Shown here: positions 25,169-33,587 of the stretch, piece by piece
Position numbering within the stretch: position 1 is the stretch's first letter
How the letters are laid out: every line of letters begins with the position of its first letter
Source of the DNA: JAVBMP01 sp031552195
GTDB taxonomy: Bacteria; Desulfobacterota; Desulfovibrionia; Desulfovibrionales; Desulfovibrionaceae
Reading direction: 5' to 3'
DNA: 64,000 bases
NCBI GenBank assembly: GCA_031552195.1
Contig: JAVBMT010000011.1
Span: forward strand, 37,385 to 101,384
The notes under the pieces: model-generated
Told to the model about the DNA's origin: nothing
What the model saw: only the letters and a program-made list of their open reading frames with translations
The model's database searches: none
Made by a program: the position numbers and the translations under genes

Positions 25169-26177
25169 GCGAAGGCCTTCAATTCTTATTATCGCGGAAG
25201 CCGGGGTCAACCATAACGGAAGCCTCGATCTGGCCCTGAAGCTCATAGACGCGGCCGCGGAAGCCGGGGCCGACGTGGTGAAATTCCAGACTTTTTCCGC
25301 CACGCACCTGACGACGGCATCGGCGGAAAAAGCGGCCTATCAGGCGGAAAATTCCGGAGCGGCGGAAAGCCAGCGGCAAATGCTGCAACGCCTGGAAATG
25401 TCGCCCGAAATGCACCTGCGCCTTATGGAGCGCTGCCGCGAACGGGGCATTGAATTTTTATCGACGCCTTTCGATTTTCCTTCCATTGATTTTCTTTCCG
25501 GACTGGGGTTAGGCACGCTTAAAATCCCTTCCGGCGAAATAACCAATTTGCCTTACTTGCGCAAAATAGGCGCGTTGCGAAAAAAAATCATACTTTCCAC
25601 CGGGATGAGCGACCTTGAGGAAATATCCGCCGCCCTCGAGGCGTTGGAAAAGGCCGGAACCCCAAGAGGCGACGTTTCCATCCTGCACTGCACCACGGAA
25701 TATCCGGCCCCTTTCGCCGAGGTGAACCTGCGGGCCATGCACGCCATACGCGAGGCCTTTCCCGGCATTGCGGGAACGGGCTATTCCGACCACACCCCCG
25801 GCATTGAAATTTCTCTGGCCGCCGCCGCTCTTGGGGCCACGATCATTGAAAAACATTTCACGCTGGATAAAAACCTTGAAGGGCCTGATCATAAAGCCAG
25901 CCTGGAACCGCACGAACTGTCCGCCCTGGTCGGCGGGGTACGCCACATCGAACTGGCCCTCGGCGACGGGGTAAAGCGCCCTTCGCCCTCTGAACTGCCT
26001 AACCGGGCGGTGGCGCGCAAATCCATTGTGGCGGCGCGCGACATAAAGGCCGGAGAGTTGCTGGGCGAAAACAACCTTACCGTAAAAAGGCCGGGCAACG
26101 GCATTTCGCCCATGCGCTGGGACGAATTCATAGGCCGGGCGGCCCCCCGTGACCTGAAGGCCGACGAATTGCTATGA
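25158..26177 (+). CDS. neuB: N,N'-diacetyllegionaminate synthase (LegI/NeuB)
   Basis: This aldolase-like synthase condenses phosphoenolpyruvate with a diacetamido-hexose to form the nine-carbon legionaminic acid. The 339-residue product has the NeuB landmarks IIAEAGVNHNG near residue 11, DVVKFQTF, EFLSTPFD, LKIPSGEITNLPYLRKIG, ILSTGMSDLEEI, HCTTEYPAPF and GYSDHTPGIEI. A C-terminal antifreeze-like (SAF) domain follows (SIVAARDIKAGELLGENNL ... PGNGISPMRW). Context with LegB, LegC and LegG points to legionaminate rather than sialic acid. The start lies inside the preceding gene; the end overlaps neuC by 4 bases. Confidence 0.94.
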   Translation: MSDKRRPSILIIAEAGVNHNGSLDLALKLIDAAAEAGADVVKFQTFSATHLTTASAEKAAYQAENSGAAESQRQMLQRLEMSPEMHLRLMERCRERGIEFLSTPFDFPSIDFLSGLGLGTLKIPSGEITNLPYLRKIGALRKKIILSTGMSDLEEISAALEALEKAGTPRGDVSILHCTTEYPAPFAEVNLRAMHAIREAFPGIAGTGYSDHTPGIEISLAAAALGATIIEKHFTLDKNLEGPDHKASLEPHELSALVGGVRHIELALGDGVKRPSPSELPNRAVARKSIVAARDIKAGELLGENNLTVKRPGNGISPMRWDEFIGRAAPRDLKADELL

Positions 26178-27343
26178 GCGCAAAGCGCAAAATAGCGGTG
26201 TTTACCGGAACCAGGGCGGAATACGGGCTTTTGCGCGGCCTGCTCCTTGAATTGAAAGACCGCCCCGCCTGCGATCTCGCGCTTATCGCCGGGGCGGCCC
26301 ATTTTGAAGAGCGTTTCGGCCGCACGGTCAGGGAAATCGAGGCGGACGGCCTGCCCATAGCGGCCCGCGTCACCCTGCCTTTGTCTGACGATTCCCGCGC
26401 CGGAAACTGCGCTTCTTTCGGGGCGGCCGTTTCCGGGCTAGGGCGCGAACTTGAGGCGCTCCGCCCGGATATTCTCGTTCTTCTGGGCGACCGTTACGAA
26501 AGCATGGCCGCCGCCGTGGCCGCCTCTCTGCTCAGGGTGCCCCTGGCCCATATCCACGGGGGGGAGACGACCGAAGGGGCCGTTGACGAGGCTTTCCGCC
26601 ACTCCATTACCAAAATGAGCCATTTGCACTTCACCGCCTGCGAGGAATACCGCCTTCGGGTCATCCAGCTCGGAGAAGCGCCGGAAAGGGTATGGAACGC
26701 CGGTTCGCTCGGGGTGGAAAACATCCATACCCTGAATTTGCCGCCGGAAGAGGAAATGCGTTCGCTTTTCGGTTTTTCCCCTTCCCTGCCTTATATAATC
26801 TGCACCTTCCATCCGGTAACGCTTGAGGCCGACACCGCCGTTCAGCAATGTTCCGCCCTCTTGCGCGCGCTGGAAGCTTTTCCGGAATACGGCGTCGTTT
26901 TCACCGGCGCCAACGCCGACAGCGGAGGAATGGCGGTGAACGCCCTGCTGCAGGAATACGCCGCGCGCAATGCGGGGCGTTTTCGCTTCATCCATTCCCT
27001 TGGCGTGCTGCGCTACCTCGCGGCGGTAAAATATTCGGCCTGCGTGGCGGGCAACTCGTCAAGCGGCATCATTGAAGCGCCCAGCCTCGGAGCGCCGGCG
27101 CTGGACATAGGCGACCGCCAGAAAGGCCGGGCGCGGGCCGCGAGCGTCCGGCACGCCGAAGCGGACGAAATGTCCGTAAGGGAAGGCTTGAGCCAGGTGC
27201 TGTCGCCGGAATATAAGGCCCTTGCGGCCTCGTGTCCCAACCCGTATGACAGGCCGGGAAGCGCCGCACTGATAGCCGGTGTGCTTATGGGGCGCCCTCT
27301 GGGGGAAATTCTGAAAAAAACTTTTTATAATTTGCCGGGGTAA
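26174..27343 (+). CDS. neuC: Hydrolysing UDP/GDP-sugar 2-epimerase (LegG/NeuC)
   Basis: LegG inverts C2 and removes the nucleotide, giving the free 2,4-diacetamido sugar that NeuB uses. The 389-residue product has the epimerase features AVFTGTRAEYGLLRGLL, VLLGDRYESMAAAVAA, HIHGGETTEGAVDEAFRHSI with KMSHLHF, and CTFHPVTLE in the second Rossmann domain, then NSSSGIIEAPSLG (binding of the nucleotide phosphates). It is the hydrolysing form, with ETTEGAVDE as in NeuC. It overlaps neuB by 4 bases, and legF follows 4 bases after its stop. Confidence 0.94.
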   Translation: MSAKRKIAVFTGTRAEYGLLRGLLLELKDRPACDLALIAGAAHFEERFGRTVREIEADGLPIAARVTLPLSDDSRAGNCASFGAAVSGLGRELEALRPDILVLLGDRYESMAAAVAASLLRVPLAHIHGGETTEGAVDEAFRHSITKMSHLHFTACEEYRLRVIQLGEAPERVWNAGSLGVENIHTLNLPPEEEMRSLFGFSPSLPYIICTFHPVTLEADTAVQQCSALLRALEAFPEYGVVFTGANADSGGMAVNALLQEYAARNAGRFRFIHSLGVLRYLAAVKYSACVAGNSSSGIIEAPSLGAPALDIGDRQKGRARAASVRHAEADEMSVREGLSQVLSPEYKALAASCPNPYDRPGSAALIAGVLMGRPLGEILKKTFYNLPG

Positions 27344-27347
27344 TTTT

Positions 27348-28073
27348 ATGCCGTTGAATATTCTCTGGCTGGTGGCCGCCAGAAGCGGTTCGAAAGGCAT
27401 CCCGGATAAAAACGTCCGGCTTCTGGGCGGGATTCCGCTGCTCGGCTGGCGCATAAAAAGCGCCCTGCCTTTGCCGGGCCGGGTCTGGATAAGCACGGAC
27501 AGCGAAAAATACGCGCAAATCGCCCGCGAACAGGGAGCGGAAGCGCCGTTCATCCGCCCGCCGGAACTTTCGGGCGATTCCGCCTCGTCGGTTGACGTTT
27601 GCCTGCACGCCATGCGCCATGTGGAAAACCTCGGCCTGAATTTTGACGCGCTCTGCCTTCTTCAACCGACTTCCCCCTTCGTCAGCCGCGCCTCCCTGGC
27701 GGCCGGGGCTGAAATGCTGGAAGAAGACCGTGAGGCCGAAGGGGTGGTGGCGGTGCGTGAAATGCGGCCAAGCAGCTTCCTTGTACAGCCTGAATCCATT
27801 TACCTGGAACGGCTGGCTGCGAACCTGCGGCAGCGCGGCCAGGTGAACCGGCAGAGCTTCGCGAGGGAAATCACCCCGAGCGGCGGTTTTTACTTCGCGC
27901 GCTGGGAAAGCTTCCGGCGCGACAAGACGTTTTACGGGGCGAAAACGCGTTCTTTTTTGCTGGGCGACATGGAAAGCGTGGATATTGACGAGCCTCTTGA
28001 CTGGCTCTGGGCGGAGTTTTTGCTCGAGCGCAATCTTGTCAGTTTTAATTACATAACAGCGGGGCAACCGTGA
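27348..28073 (+). CDS. legF: CMP-legionaminate synthase (acylneuraminate cytidylyltransferase family)
   Basis: The enzyme activates the nine-carbon sugar with CTP. The 241-residue protein begins with the CTP-binding loop VAARSGSKGIPDKNVRLLGG, characteristic of CMP-sialate synthetases, followed by WISTDSEKYAQIARE, SASSVDVCLHAM, LLQPTSPF and, near the C-terminus, GDMESVDIDEPLDW. All family motifs expected are visible. It completes a six-enzyme CMP-legionaminate route with legB, legC, the acetyltransferase, neuB and neuC. A sialate- or pseudaminate-specific synthase is a less likely alternative. The stop overlaps the next gene by 4 bases. Confidence 0.93.
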   Translation: MPLNILWLVAARSGSKGIPDKNVRLLGGIPLLGWRIKSALPLPGRVWISTDSEKYAQIAREQGAEAPFIRPPELSGDSASSVDVCLHAMRHVENLGLNFDALCLLQPTSPFVSRASLAAGAEMLEEDREAEGVVAVREMRPSSFLVQPESIYLERLAANLRQRGQVNRQSFAREITPSGGFYFARWESFRRDKTFYGAKTRSFLLGDMESVDIDEPLDWLWAEFLLERNLVSFNYITAGQP

Positions 28074-28993
28074 TGAACGTTAAAAGCCTGGGGCGAAAAA
28101 TTTTGTGGGCCTGCCTGCCCGGGGCGCTGTATTCTTTATGCGAAGCCGCGCGGGCCGAACTTATCATGCTGCGCGGCAAATATATCTACGGCAAATGGGC
28201 CTTGCCCGCCCGGCGTCGTGACGAATGCGTTATTGTGGCCAACGGGCCCTCGGTTGCGGAACATCAGGCGGAGCTTACGGCCTTCGCTGAAAAGCGCGAC
28301 GTAATCAGCCTGAACTTTTCTCCGGTTACCCCGTTGTTTCATAAGCTGCGGCCCTGGCTGCACGTTATGGCCGACCCGCTTTTTTTCGGCATGCCGCATG
28401 ACGACAGGCGTTATGGCGACTTCCTCAACCTTTACAAAGCCCTGAACGAACTTGACTATGAAATGCAGCTTTACGTGCCGCATGAATATTACGCTTACGC
28501 GCGCGGGCATATTGACAACCGCAACGTGACGCTGCGCAGTTTTTCCACCTGGGGCCTGACGGATTATAACCGGCTGGCTGATTTCCGCCTGCGGCGCGGC
28601 CTGGCCAGCTTCGCCTGCCAAACGGTGACCATTGCGGCTTTATACCTGGCTCTGGTGGCGGAATATAAAAGGGTCTGGATTATAGGCTTCGACCTTTCGG
28701 ACAGCTTCAGCATAGACGAAAACTGCAACGTGGTTACAGACGCGAAGCATTTTTACGATGCGGAAACCATTGTGGACACGCGCAGCTATTACAAGCATTA
28801 CCTGAAGCCGAACGCCAAGCTGCACGAGGAGTTGCGGCTGGTCAAGGCTTATGCCGAGGCGCACGCCGTCCCGGTGATCAACCTGTCGCTCAAATCCAGC
28901 GTTGACGCCTTTCCGAAAGGAACTTTCGCGGGAAAGGTTTTTCCTTACAAGGTCGACCCCAGAAAACAACAGCCGACGCGGGGGCGTGAATAA
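28070..28993 (+). CDS. Putative sialyl/legionaminyl-transferase (GT42/DUF115-like)
   Basis: The 307-residue product has no signal peptide. CVIVANGPSVAEHQ (GPS at 59-61) near the start, an ADP motif at 101-103 after a hydrophobic strand, the helix ASFACQTVTIAALYLALV, and VWIIGFDLSDSFS followed by KHFYD at 226-230 resemble the layout of Campylobacter GT42 sialyltransferases (AGNGPS, SGVYMCAVAIAL, GIDFY ... HYIGH) and the DUF115 domain of Maf flagellin glycosyltransferases. The similarity is by motif order only. It directly follows the CMP-legionaminate synthase with a 4-base overlap, so a transferase that uses CMP-legionaminic acid is the most economical guess. Confidence 0.55.
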   Translation: MMNVKSLGRKILWACLPGALYSLCEAARAELIMLRGKYIYGKWALPARRRDECVIVANGPSVAEHQAELTAFAEKRDVISLNFSPVTPLFHKLRPWLHVMADPLFFGMPHDDRRYGDFLNLYKALNELDYEMQLYVPHEYYAYARGHIDNRNVTLRSFSTWGLTDYNRLADFRLRRGLASFACQTVTIAALYLALVAEYKRVWIIGFDLSDSFSIDENCNVVTDAKHFYDAETIVDTRSYYKHYLKPNAKLHEELRLVKAYAEAHAVPVINLSLKSSVDAFPKGTFAGKVFPYKVDPRKQQPTRGRE

Positions 28994-28994
28994 G

Positions 28995-30026
28995 ATGAAC
29001 AAGGCGGTTCAAGGCAAGCCCGGGCGTCTGGACGCCCTTGATATTCTTAAAGCCCTCTGTATTTTCATGGTGGTGCTCACGCACTGCGAATTCACGGCTG
29101 AAGACAGAACGCGCCTGCTCTTCCCTTTCTGGGTTGACATGGCCGTGCCGCTTTTTATGGTCATAAGCGGCTTCACTTACAGCCTGTCTTCGGAAAAGCG
29201 GGGAATGTCATCCGTTCTGGAGTGGTTTGAGACAAAAAATTTCCGGGCCAAGTTCACGCGCATCGTCGGCCCGTTCCTTGCCGTGTTCGCGGTGGAAACG
29301 GTTTTTTTCTCCGGAAAAATCGCCGCGAACGGCCCTTTGTGGTGGCTGGAGCGTTTTCTCGGCGGCGGCATAGGTCCGGGAAGCTACTATGTGCCGGTGC
29401 TTTGCCAGCTTCTTATCTGTTTTCCCTTCATGTTCCTGGCTTTCAAAAAAAGCCCTCTGCTTTGCGCTTTCGCGCTCTGCCTGCTGAACCTGGTTTTTGA
29501 AGCCGCTATGGGGGCCTTTTCCTTCAGCATTGATTTTTACGCCCTGAGTTTCTGCCGCTATTTTACCTTCGTGCTCATGGGCATGTTCCTGTTCTTTTAC
29601 CGCGAGAAGCTCAGAGGCACCCTCGTTCCGCACATTTGCCTGGCTTCCGGGCTTATTTACATTCTGGTGGCGAATTACCTGAACTATAATCCGGTGTTTT
29701 TCACCCGCTGGAAAACAACGGCCATGCCGGTGGCCCCTTACGCCTTCGCTGTCGTTTACTGGGGGCTTGCGGCGCAGGGCGCGCTTATGTCGCTGCCTTC
29801 CCCGCTGCTCAAGCCGCTTTTGTATATAGGCAAGGCCTCCCTGCATATTTTCCTTGTGCAGAAATTCTATTATTCAACCCCCTGGCAATACGCTTTTTCC
29901 GATTACGGTTTCGGCGCGTACGCCGCGTCGTCTCTCGTCATTTGCGTTTCCGCCGGCTGCCTGTTCTATTTTTTATATGAAAAAGCGCATTGCCGGGTGG
30001 CGGGGTGGTATAAAAAACGTTCATAA
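28995..30026 (+). CDS. Acyltransferase 3 family membrane protein
   Basis: The 343-residue protein has about ten hydrophobic segments and the acyltransferase-3 signature at the N-terminus: RLDALDILKALCIFMVVLTH, with the catalytic His at residue 30, and an Arg-rich loop. VPLFMVISGFTYSL follows as in O-acetylating enzymes such as OafA. Members add acyl groups, often acetyl, to surface sugars from the cytoplasmic side of the inner membrane. In this cluster it is likely to modify the glycan. The start ATG 28995 lies 1 base after the previous stop, with a GGGGG stretch upstream; no other start fits the conserved N-terminus. Confidence 0.85.
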   Translation: MNKAVQGKPGRLDALDILKALCIFMVVLTHCEFTAEDRTRLLFPFWVDMAVPLFMVISGFTYSLSSEKRGMSSVLEWFETKNFRAKFTRIVGPFLAVFAVETVFFSGKIAANGPLWWLERFLGGGIGPGSYYVPVLCQLLICFPFMFLAFKKSPLLCAFALCLLNLVFEAAMGAFSFSIDFYALSFCRYFTFVLMGMFLFFYREKLRGTLVPHICLASGLIYILVANYLNYNPVFFTRWKTTAMPVAPYAFAVVYWGLAAQGALMSLPSPLLKPLLYIGKASLHIFLVQKFYYSTPWQYAFSDYGFGAYAASSLVICVSAGCLFYFLYEKAHCRVAGWYKKRS

Positions 30027-30058
30027 CGTATCCGGTTTTGATTCGTTCTGGAGCACGC

Positions 30059-31033
30059 ATGTTGAATTTTTGCGCATATTTTGACCATAACTATCTGCCG
30101 CGCGCGCTGGCGCTTTATGAAAGCCTTAAGAAGCACTGCCCGGAAGCCCGCCTTTTCGTGCTGTGCATGAGCCGGGAATGCCGTGAAATACTCGAGGAAA
30201 TGGCCTTGCCGGAGGTGACGCTTTACGGCCTTGAAGAACTTGAGGCTTACGACCCTGAGCTTCTGGCCGTTAAAAATACGCGCAAGACTGTGGAATATTA
30301 TTTTACAACTTCGCCCTGCTGGCCGCGTTTTCTGCTGCGCAAGCACCCGGAAATAGACATTCTGACTTATGTCGACGCGGACTGCCTCTTTTTTTCCGAC
30401 CCGTCCCCGGTTCTGGCGGAACTGGGCGACGCGTCCGTGGGTATCGTGCCCCACCGTTTTTCCGCCCGGATGCGGGAGGCGGAGCGATATGGAAAATATA
30501 ACGTAGGCTGGCAGACTTTCCGCAACAACGCGGAAGGATTGCGCTGCCTGGAGTGGTGGCGTGAACGCTGCCTGGAGTGGTGCCATGACTATATCGACGG
30601 CGAACGCTACGCCGACCAGAAATACCTGGACCGCTTCACTGAGTTTTTCGACACGGTTGTCATAAAAAACGAGGGGGTGAACGTGGCCCCCTGGAACCTG
30701 GAAAACTACAAGCTGCGTTTTTCCGGAGAGGAAATTTCTTTAAACGGCGTTCCATTGGTATTTTATCATTTCCAGGGCGTGCGCAACGTTATCGGGCCCC
30801 TGTGGGACCTGGGCCTGAAGCCTTATGGCCTGAAAGGCGCGAAAGATGTGGTGAACGGGCTTTACCGCCCTTATGTGCGGGCGGTGCTGCGCCACAGCGC
30901 AGCGTTGCCGCGCAAGCCCGGCCCCGGCACGCTGCGCATGCGCAAACGGGCCATGCTGCGCCGGTATAATCCGTTTTTCGTGATTAAAACCCTGCTGAAC
31001 AGGCAGCTCGTTTTAGTTTTCGGAAAGGGCTGA
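30059..31033 (+). CDS. Nucleotide-sugar-type glycosyltransferase (GT8-like, DxD motif)
   Basis: The product (324 residues) starts LNFCAYFDHNYLPRALALYESL, the first strand-helix of GT-A fold transferases. The metal-binding DxD lies in LTYVDADCLFFSDPSPVL (Asp 106, Asp 108). VGWQTFRNN, ADQKYLDRFTEFF and NVAPWNLENYKL follow, a pattern common to GT8-like sugar transferases of surface-polysaccharide clusters. The donor and acceptor cannot be read from the sequence. It has GGAG at the right distance from ATG 30059 and follows the acyltransferase by 32 bases. The C-terminus ends with a basic patch, perhaps for membrane contact. Confidence 0.78.
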   Translation: MLNFCAYFDHNYLPRALALYESLKKHCPEARLFVLCMSRECREILEEMALPEVTLYGLEELEAYDPELLAVKNTRKTVEYYFTTSPCWPRFLLRKHPEIDILTYVDADCLFFSDPSPVLAELGDASVGIVPHRFSARMREAERYGKYNVGWQTFRNNAEGLRCLEWWRERCLEWCHDYIDGERYADQKYLDRFTEFFDTVVIKNEGVNVAPWNLENYKLRFSGEEISLNGVPLVFYHFQGVRNVIGPLWDLGLKPYGLKGAKDVVNGLYRPYVRAVLRHSAALPRKPGPGTLRMRKRAMLRRYNPFFVIKTLLNRQLVLVFGKG

Positions 31034-31075
31034 CCTTCCCTTTAGCACCTCAACCTGGAAACCGCCGGTTCAAGC

Positions 31076-32371
31076 ATGACGCCTTTTTTCAGCATAATAA
31101 CCGCCACCTACAACGCGGGCCAAAGCCTGCCTTTTCTCCTGGAAGCCCTGGCCGGGCAGACCTGCCGCGATTTCGAACTGGTGATTCAGGACGCCGCCTC
31201 AACGGACAATACCCTTGAAGTGGCGGCAGCTTTCCGGGAAAAACTGCCGTTTCTGAACATCGCCAGCGAGAAAGACCGAGGCATCTACGATGCCTGGAAC
31301 AAGGCCGTGGCGCGCGCTTCCGGCGAATGGGCGCTTTTTCTGGGGGCGGATGACGCGCCTTTGTCCGGCACCGTTCTGGGGGAAGTTAAGGGCCGCCTTG
31401 AGAAGGCCGGGCCGGAAATCGGCTTTGCGCCTGGCTGGCTGCGCCTTCAGACGGAAAACGGCTTCGCGCTCCGCTATAAAACCGCCTCCTGCCCGGATGT
31501 TCTGGAAAGTCTGCGCGGCTGCCGCATGCCTTATTCTTTTCCTTCCATGTTCATGCGCCGCTCCGTTCTGGAAAAATTTCCCTTTAATCCGGAATACCGC
31601 ATCGCCGGAGATTTCGAGTTTCTTTGCCGGGCCATGCGCGGCAACAGTCAGGTGCTGGAACTGCCGCTGGCCGTTTCCGCCATGATTGAGGGCGGGGTTT
31701 CCAACAGCCCGCGCCGGGCGTTCAAAACTTTTCAGGAAACCGCCCTGGCGGCGCGTTCCACCCTTGGCCTGCGGGGCGGGGCGCACTACTTCAGGGAATA
31801 TGGAAAAAGCCGTGTTATTTCCGCTTGTTATCAACTGCTGGGAGACAACCTGGGCGCGCGGGCGCGTTCAGCCTGGCGCGCCTTGCGCCGCGCGTTTTCA
31901 TCATATGCGGAGTGGCCGCCGCGAGACTGGGGAAACAAGGGGCGAGGCGGGCTTGAACAGGCCGCCGTGTTTGTTGCGGCTAGCGGAGGGCAAGAGCGCC
32001 TGAAGGCTCAATTGGCCTGGCTTGAAGAGCGTAACCTGCGCGAAGTTATCATTCTTGGCGACGGCCCGGCTCGGGCGGCGTCGGCCGCAGGCGCTTCTTG
32101 CGGCCGCGAAGGCCTGCCGGAGCAGGGTGATGGGGCGGTGGTTCCGGCCCCGTGGCGTTGCGGCGAGTTCGCCCAGGCGCTGTCCGAGCGTTTTTTTCTG
32201 GTGGTTCGGCCGGAATTCGCGCCGGAAGATTTTCCGGAGCCGGATGCCGTATACAATCTTTATAACCTGCTGGGGCGCGCCAAGCGTTCAGACCGGGCTT
32301 CCCTTCCCGGACGCCAGGGGTTATCCGGCCCGGCTCCCCTCACTCTGTACAAGCCGGGCGCGCGGCCCTGA
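31076..32371 (+). CDS. Family 2 glycosyltransferase with an unusual C-terminal extension
   Basis: Residues 1-230 are a GT2 domain of the WcaE type: FSIITATYNAGQSLPFLLEAL, then VIQDAASTDNT, KDRGIYDAWNKAVARASGEW, LFLGADDAP (DxD equivalent) and PSMFMRRSVLEKFPFNP with GDFEFLCRAM. Beyond residue about 295 a further 130 residues (VFVAASGGQERLKAQLAW, then Ala/Gly/Pro-rich to LTLYKPGARP) do not belong to the family and match nothing I recognise. They are in frame and of similar base composition, so they may be a genuine extra domain or a read-through into formerly non-coding DNA. The start codon at 31076 has no good ribosome site. It is the last gene of the glycan cluster. Confidence 0.82.
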   Translation: MTPFFSIITATYNAGQSLPFLLEALAGQTCRDFELVIQDAASTDNTLEVAAAFREKLPFLNIASEKDRGIYDAWNKAVARASGEWALFLGADDAPLSGTVLGEVKGRLEKAGPEIGFAPGWLRLQTENGFALRYKTASCPDVLESLRGCRMPYSFPSMFMRRSVLEKFPFNPEYRIAGDFEFLCRAMRGNSQVLELPLAVSAMIEGGVSNSPRRAFKTFQETALAARSTLGLRGGAHYFREYGKSRVISACYQLLGDNLGARARSAWRALRRAFSSYAEWPPRDWGNKGRGGLEQAAVFVAASGGQERLKAQLAWLEERNLREVIILGDGPARAASAAGASCGREGLPEQGDGAVVPAPWRCGEFAQALSERFFLVVRPEFAPEDFPEPDAVYNLYNLLGRAKRSDRASLPGRQGLSGPAPLTLYKPGARP

Positions 32372-32473
32372 AAACCCTTTCCATTTACGGCAAGGCGCGG
32401 TCTTGTGCTTTGCCTCCTTCCGCGCTATGTTTTTACGGTTCGCTTTTTTAAATGCTAACCGACCGGAGCGACT

Positions 32474-33445
32474 ATGGAAAAAATACGCATTGTTTTCCTT
32501 GACATGGGCACAGACGGAGACGGCATAGCCATGCCGGATTTCGCTTCGCTGGGCGAGGTGGAAATTTACGCCCGCAGCGATCCGCATGAGGTTGCCGCCC
32601 GCATTAAAGACGCCGACATAGTTTTGACGAACAAAACCCAGGTGACGGCGGAACATATTCAAAGCGCGCCCCGGCTGAAATATATAGGCACCGTGGCCAC
32701 CGGTTACAACCAGGTTGACGTGAAGGCTGCGGCGGCCCGCAATATACCGGTTTGCAACGTGCCTAACTATTCGACAGCCTCGGTCGTGCAGCACACCTTC
32801 GGCCTGATTTTCAGCCTGGCCGGAAATCTTTGCCGGCACGCCCAGGCCGTGCGCGATGGGGAATGGATCGCCAGCAAGCGCTTCTGCTTCTGGAAAGCCC
32901 CTGTAGTGGAAATGGCCGGCAAGACCATAGGCGTGGTCGGGTTCGGCGATACCGGGCAGGGGGTGGCCCGCCTGGCCCATCACCTCGGCATGAACGTGCT
33001 GGCCTACGCCCCGCGCCCGAAACCGCTGCCGGAATACCGCCCGTTCGAGTTCACAGGCCTGGCGGAACTTTTCGCAACTTCCGACGTGGTCACGCTTCAT
33101 TGCCCGCTTACCCCGGAAAACACCGGAATGGTGAACGCCGGCTTGCTGCGCTCCATGAAAAAAAGCGCCCTGTTCATAAACTGCGCGCGCGGTCCTCTGG
33201 TTAACGAGAAAGACCTGGCCGACGCCCTGAAAAACGGCGTGATAGCCGGGGCCGGGCTGGACGTTGTGGCCGTTGAGCCCATGCAGGCGGATAACCCGCT
33301 GCTCGGCGCGCCGAACTGCATCATAACCCCCCACATAGCCTGGGCCAGCGTTGAGGCCAGAACACGCCTGCTGGACGGCGTGTTCAGCAACGTCAGGAAT
33401 TTTCTGGACGGCAAGCCCAGCAACGTGCGCAACGGAGTGGTTTAG
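32474..33445 (+). CDS. D-2-hydroxyacid dehydrogenase (hydroxypyruvate reductase-like)
   Basis: The 323-residue protein belongs to the D-isomer 2-hydroxyacid dehydrogenases, which interconvert 2-keto and D-2-hydroxy acids with NAD(P)H. GVVGFGDTGQGVARLAHHLG is the Rossmann motif. The catalytic Arg lies in FINCARGPLVNEKDLADAL, the Glu in VVAVEPMQADNPLL and the His in TPHIAWAS. The N-terminal substrate domain has TNKTQVTAEHI and VATGYNQVDVKAAA. It looks most like glycerate/hydroxypyruvate dehydrogenases, but the exact substrate is unclear. A GGAG site precedes ATG 32474. It is separated from the glycan cluster by about 100 bases and followed by a strong terminator. Confidence 0.87.
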   Translation: MEKIRIVFLDMGTDGDGIAMPDFASLGEVEIYARSDPHEVAARIKDADIVLTNKTQVTAEHIQSAPRLKYIGTVATGYNQVDVKAAAARNIPVCNVPNYSTASVVQHTFGLIFSLAGNLCRHAQAVRDGEWIASKRFCFWKAPVVEMAGKTIGVVGFGDTGQGVARLAHHLGMNVLAYAPRPKPLPEYRPFEFTGLAELFATSDVVTLHCPLTPENTGMVNAGLLRSMKKSALFINCARGPLVNEKDLADALKNGVIAGAGLDVVAVEPMQADNPLLGAPNCIITPHIAWASVEARTRLLDGVFSNVRNFLDGKPSNVRNGVV

Positions 33446-33529
33446 AGCAAGTTGACTCTGAACATTTATTTGCCCTGGCGGCGCGACAGCGCGGTGTGAG
33501 CTTTGCAGAATTGAAAAGCGCTGAACGAT

Positions 33530-33577
33530 ACCGAAAACCCGAAAGGCCGGAAAAATCCGGCCTTTCGGGTTTTCGGT
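33530..33577. terminator. 21-bp perfect hairpin, bidirectional terminator
   Basis: The arm at 33530-33550 (ACCGAAAACCCGAAAGGCC...) pairs perfectly over 21 bases with 33557-33577, with a 6-base AAAAAT loop. It lies between the hydroxyacid dehydrogenase (plus) and rlpA (minus). No long T run follows on the plus side, but such a stem would stop elongation from both directions. Confidence 0.8.
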
Positions 33578-33587
33578 TCAGAGAAAA

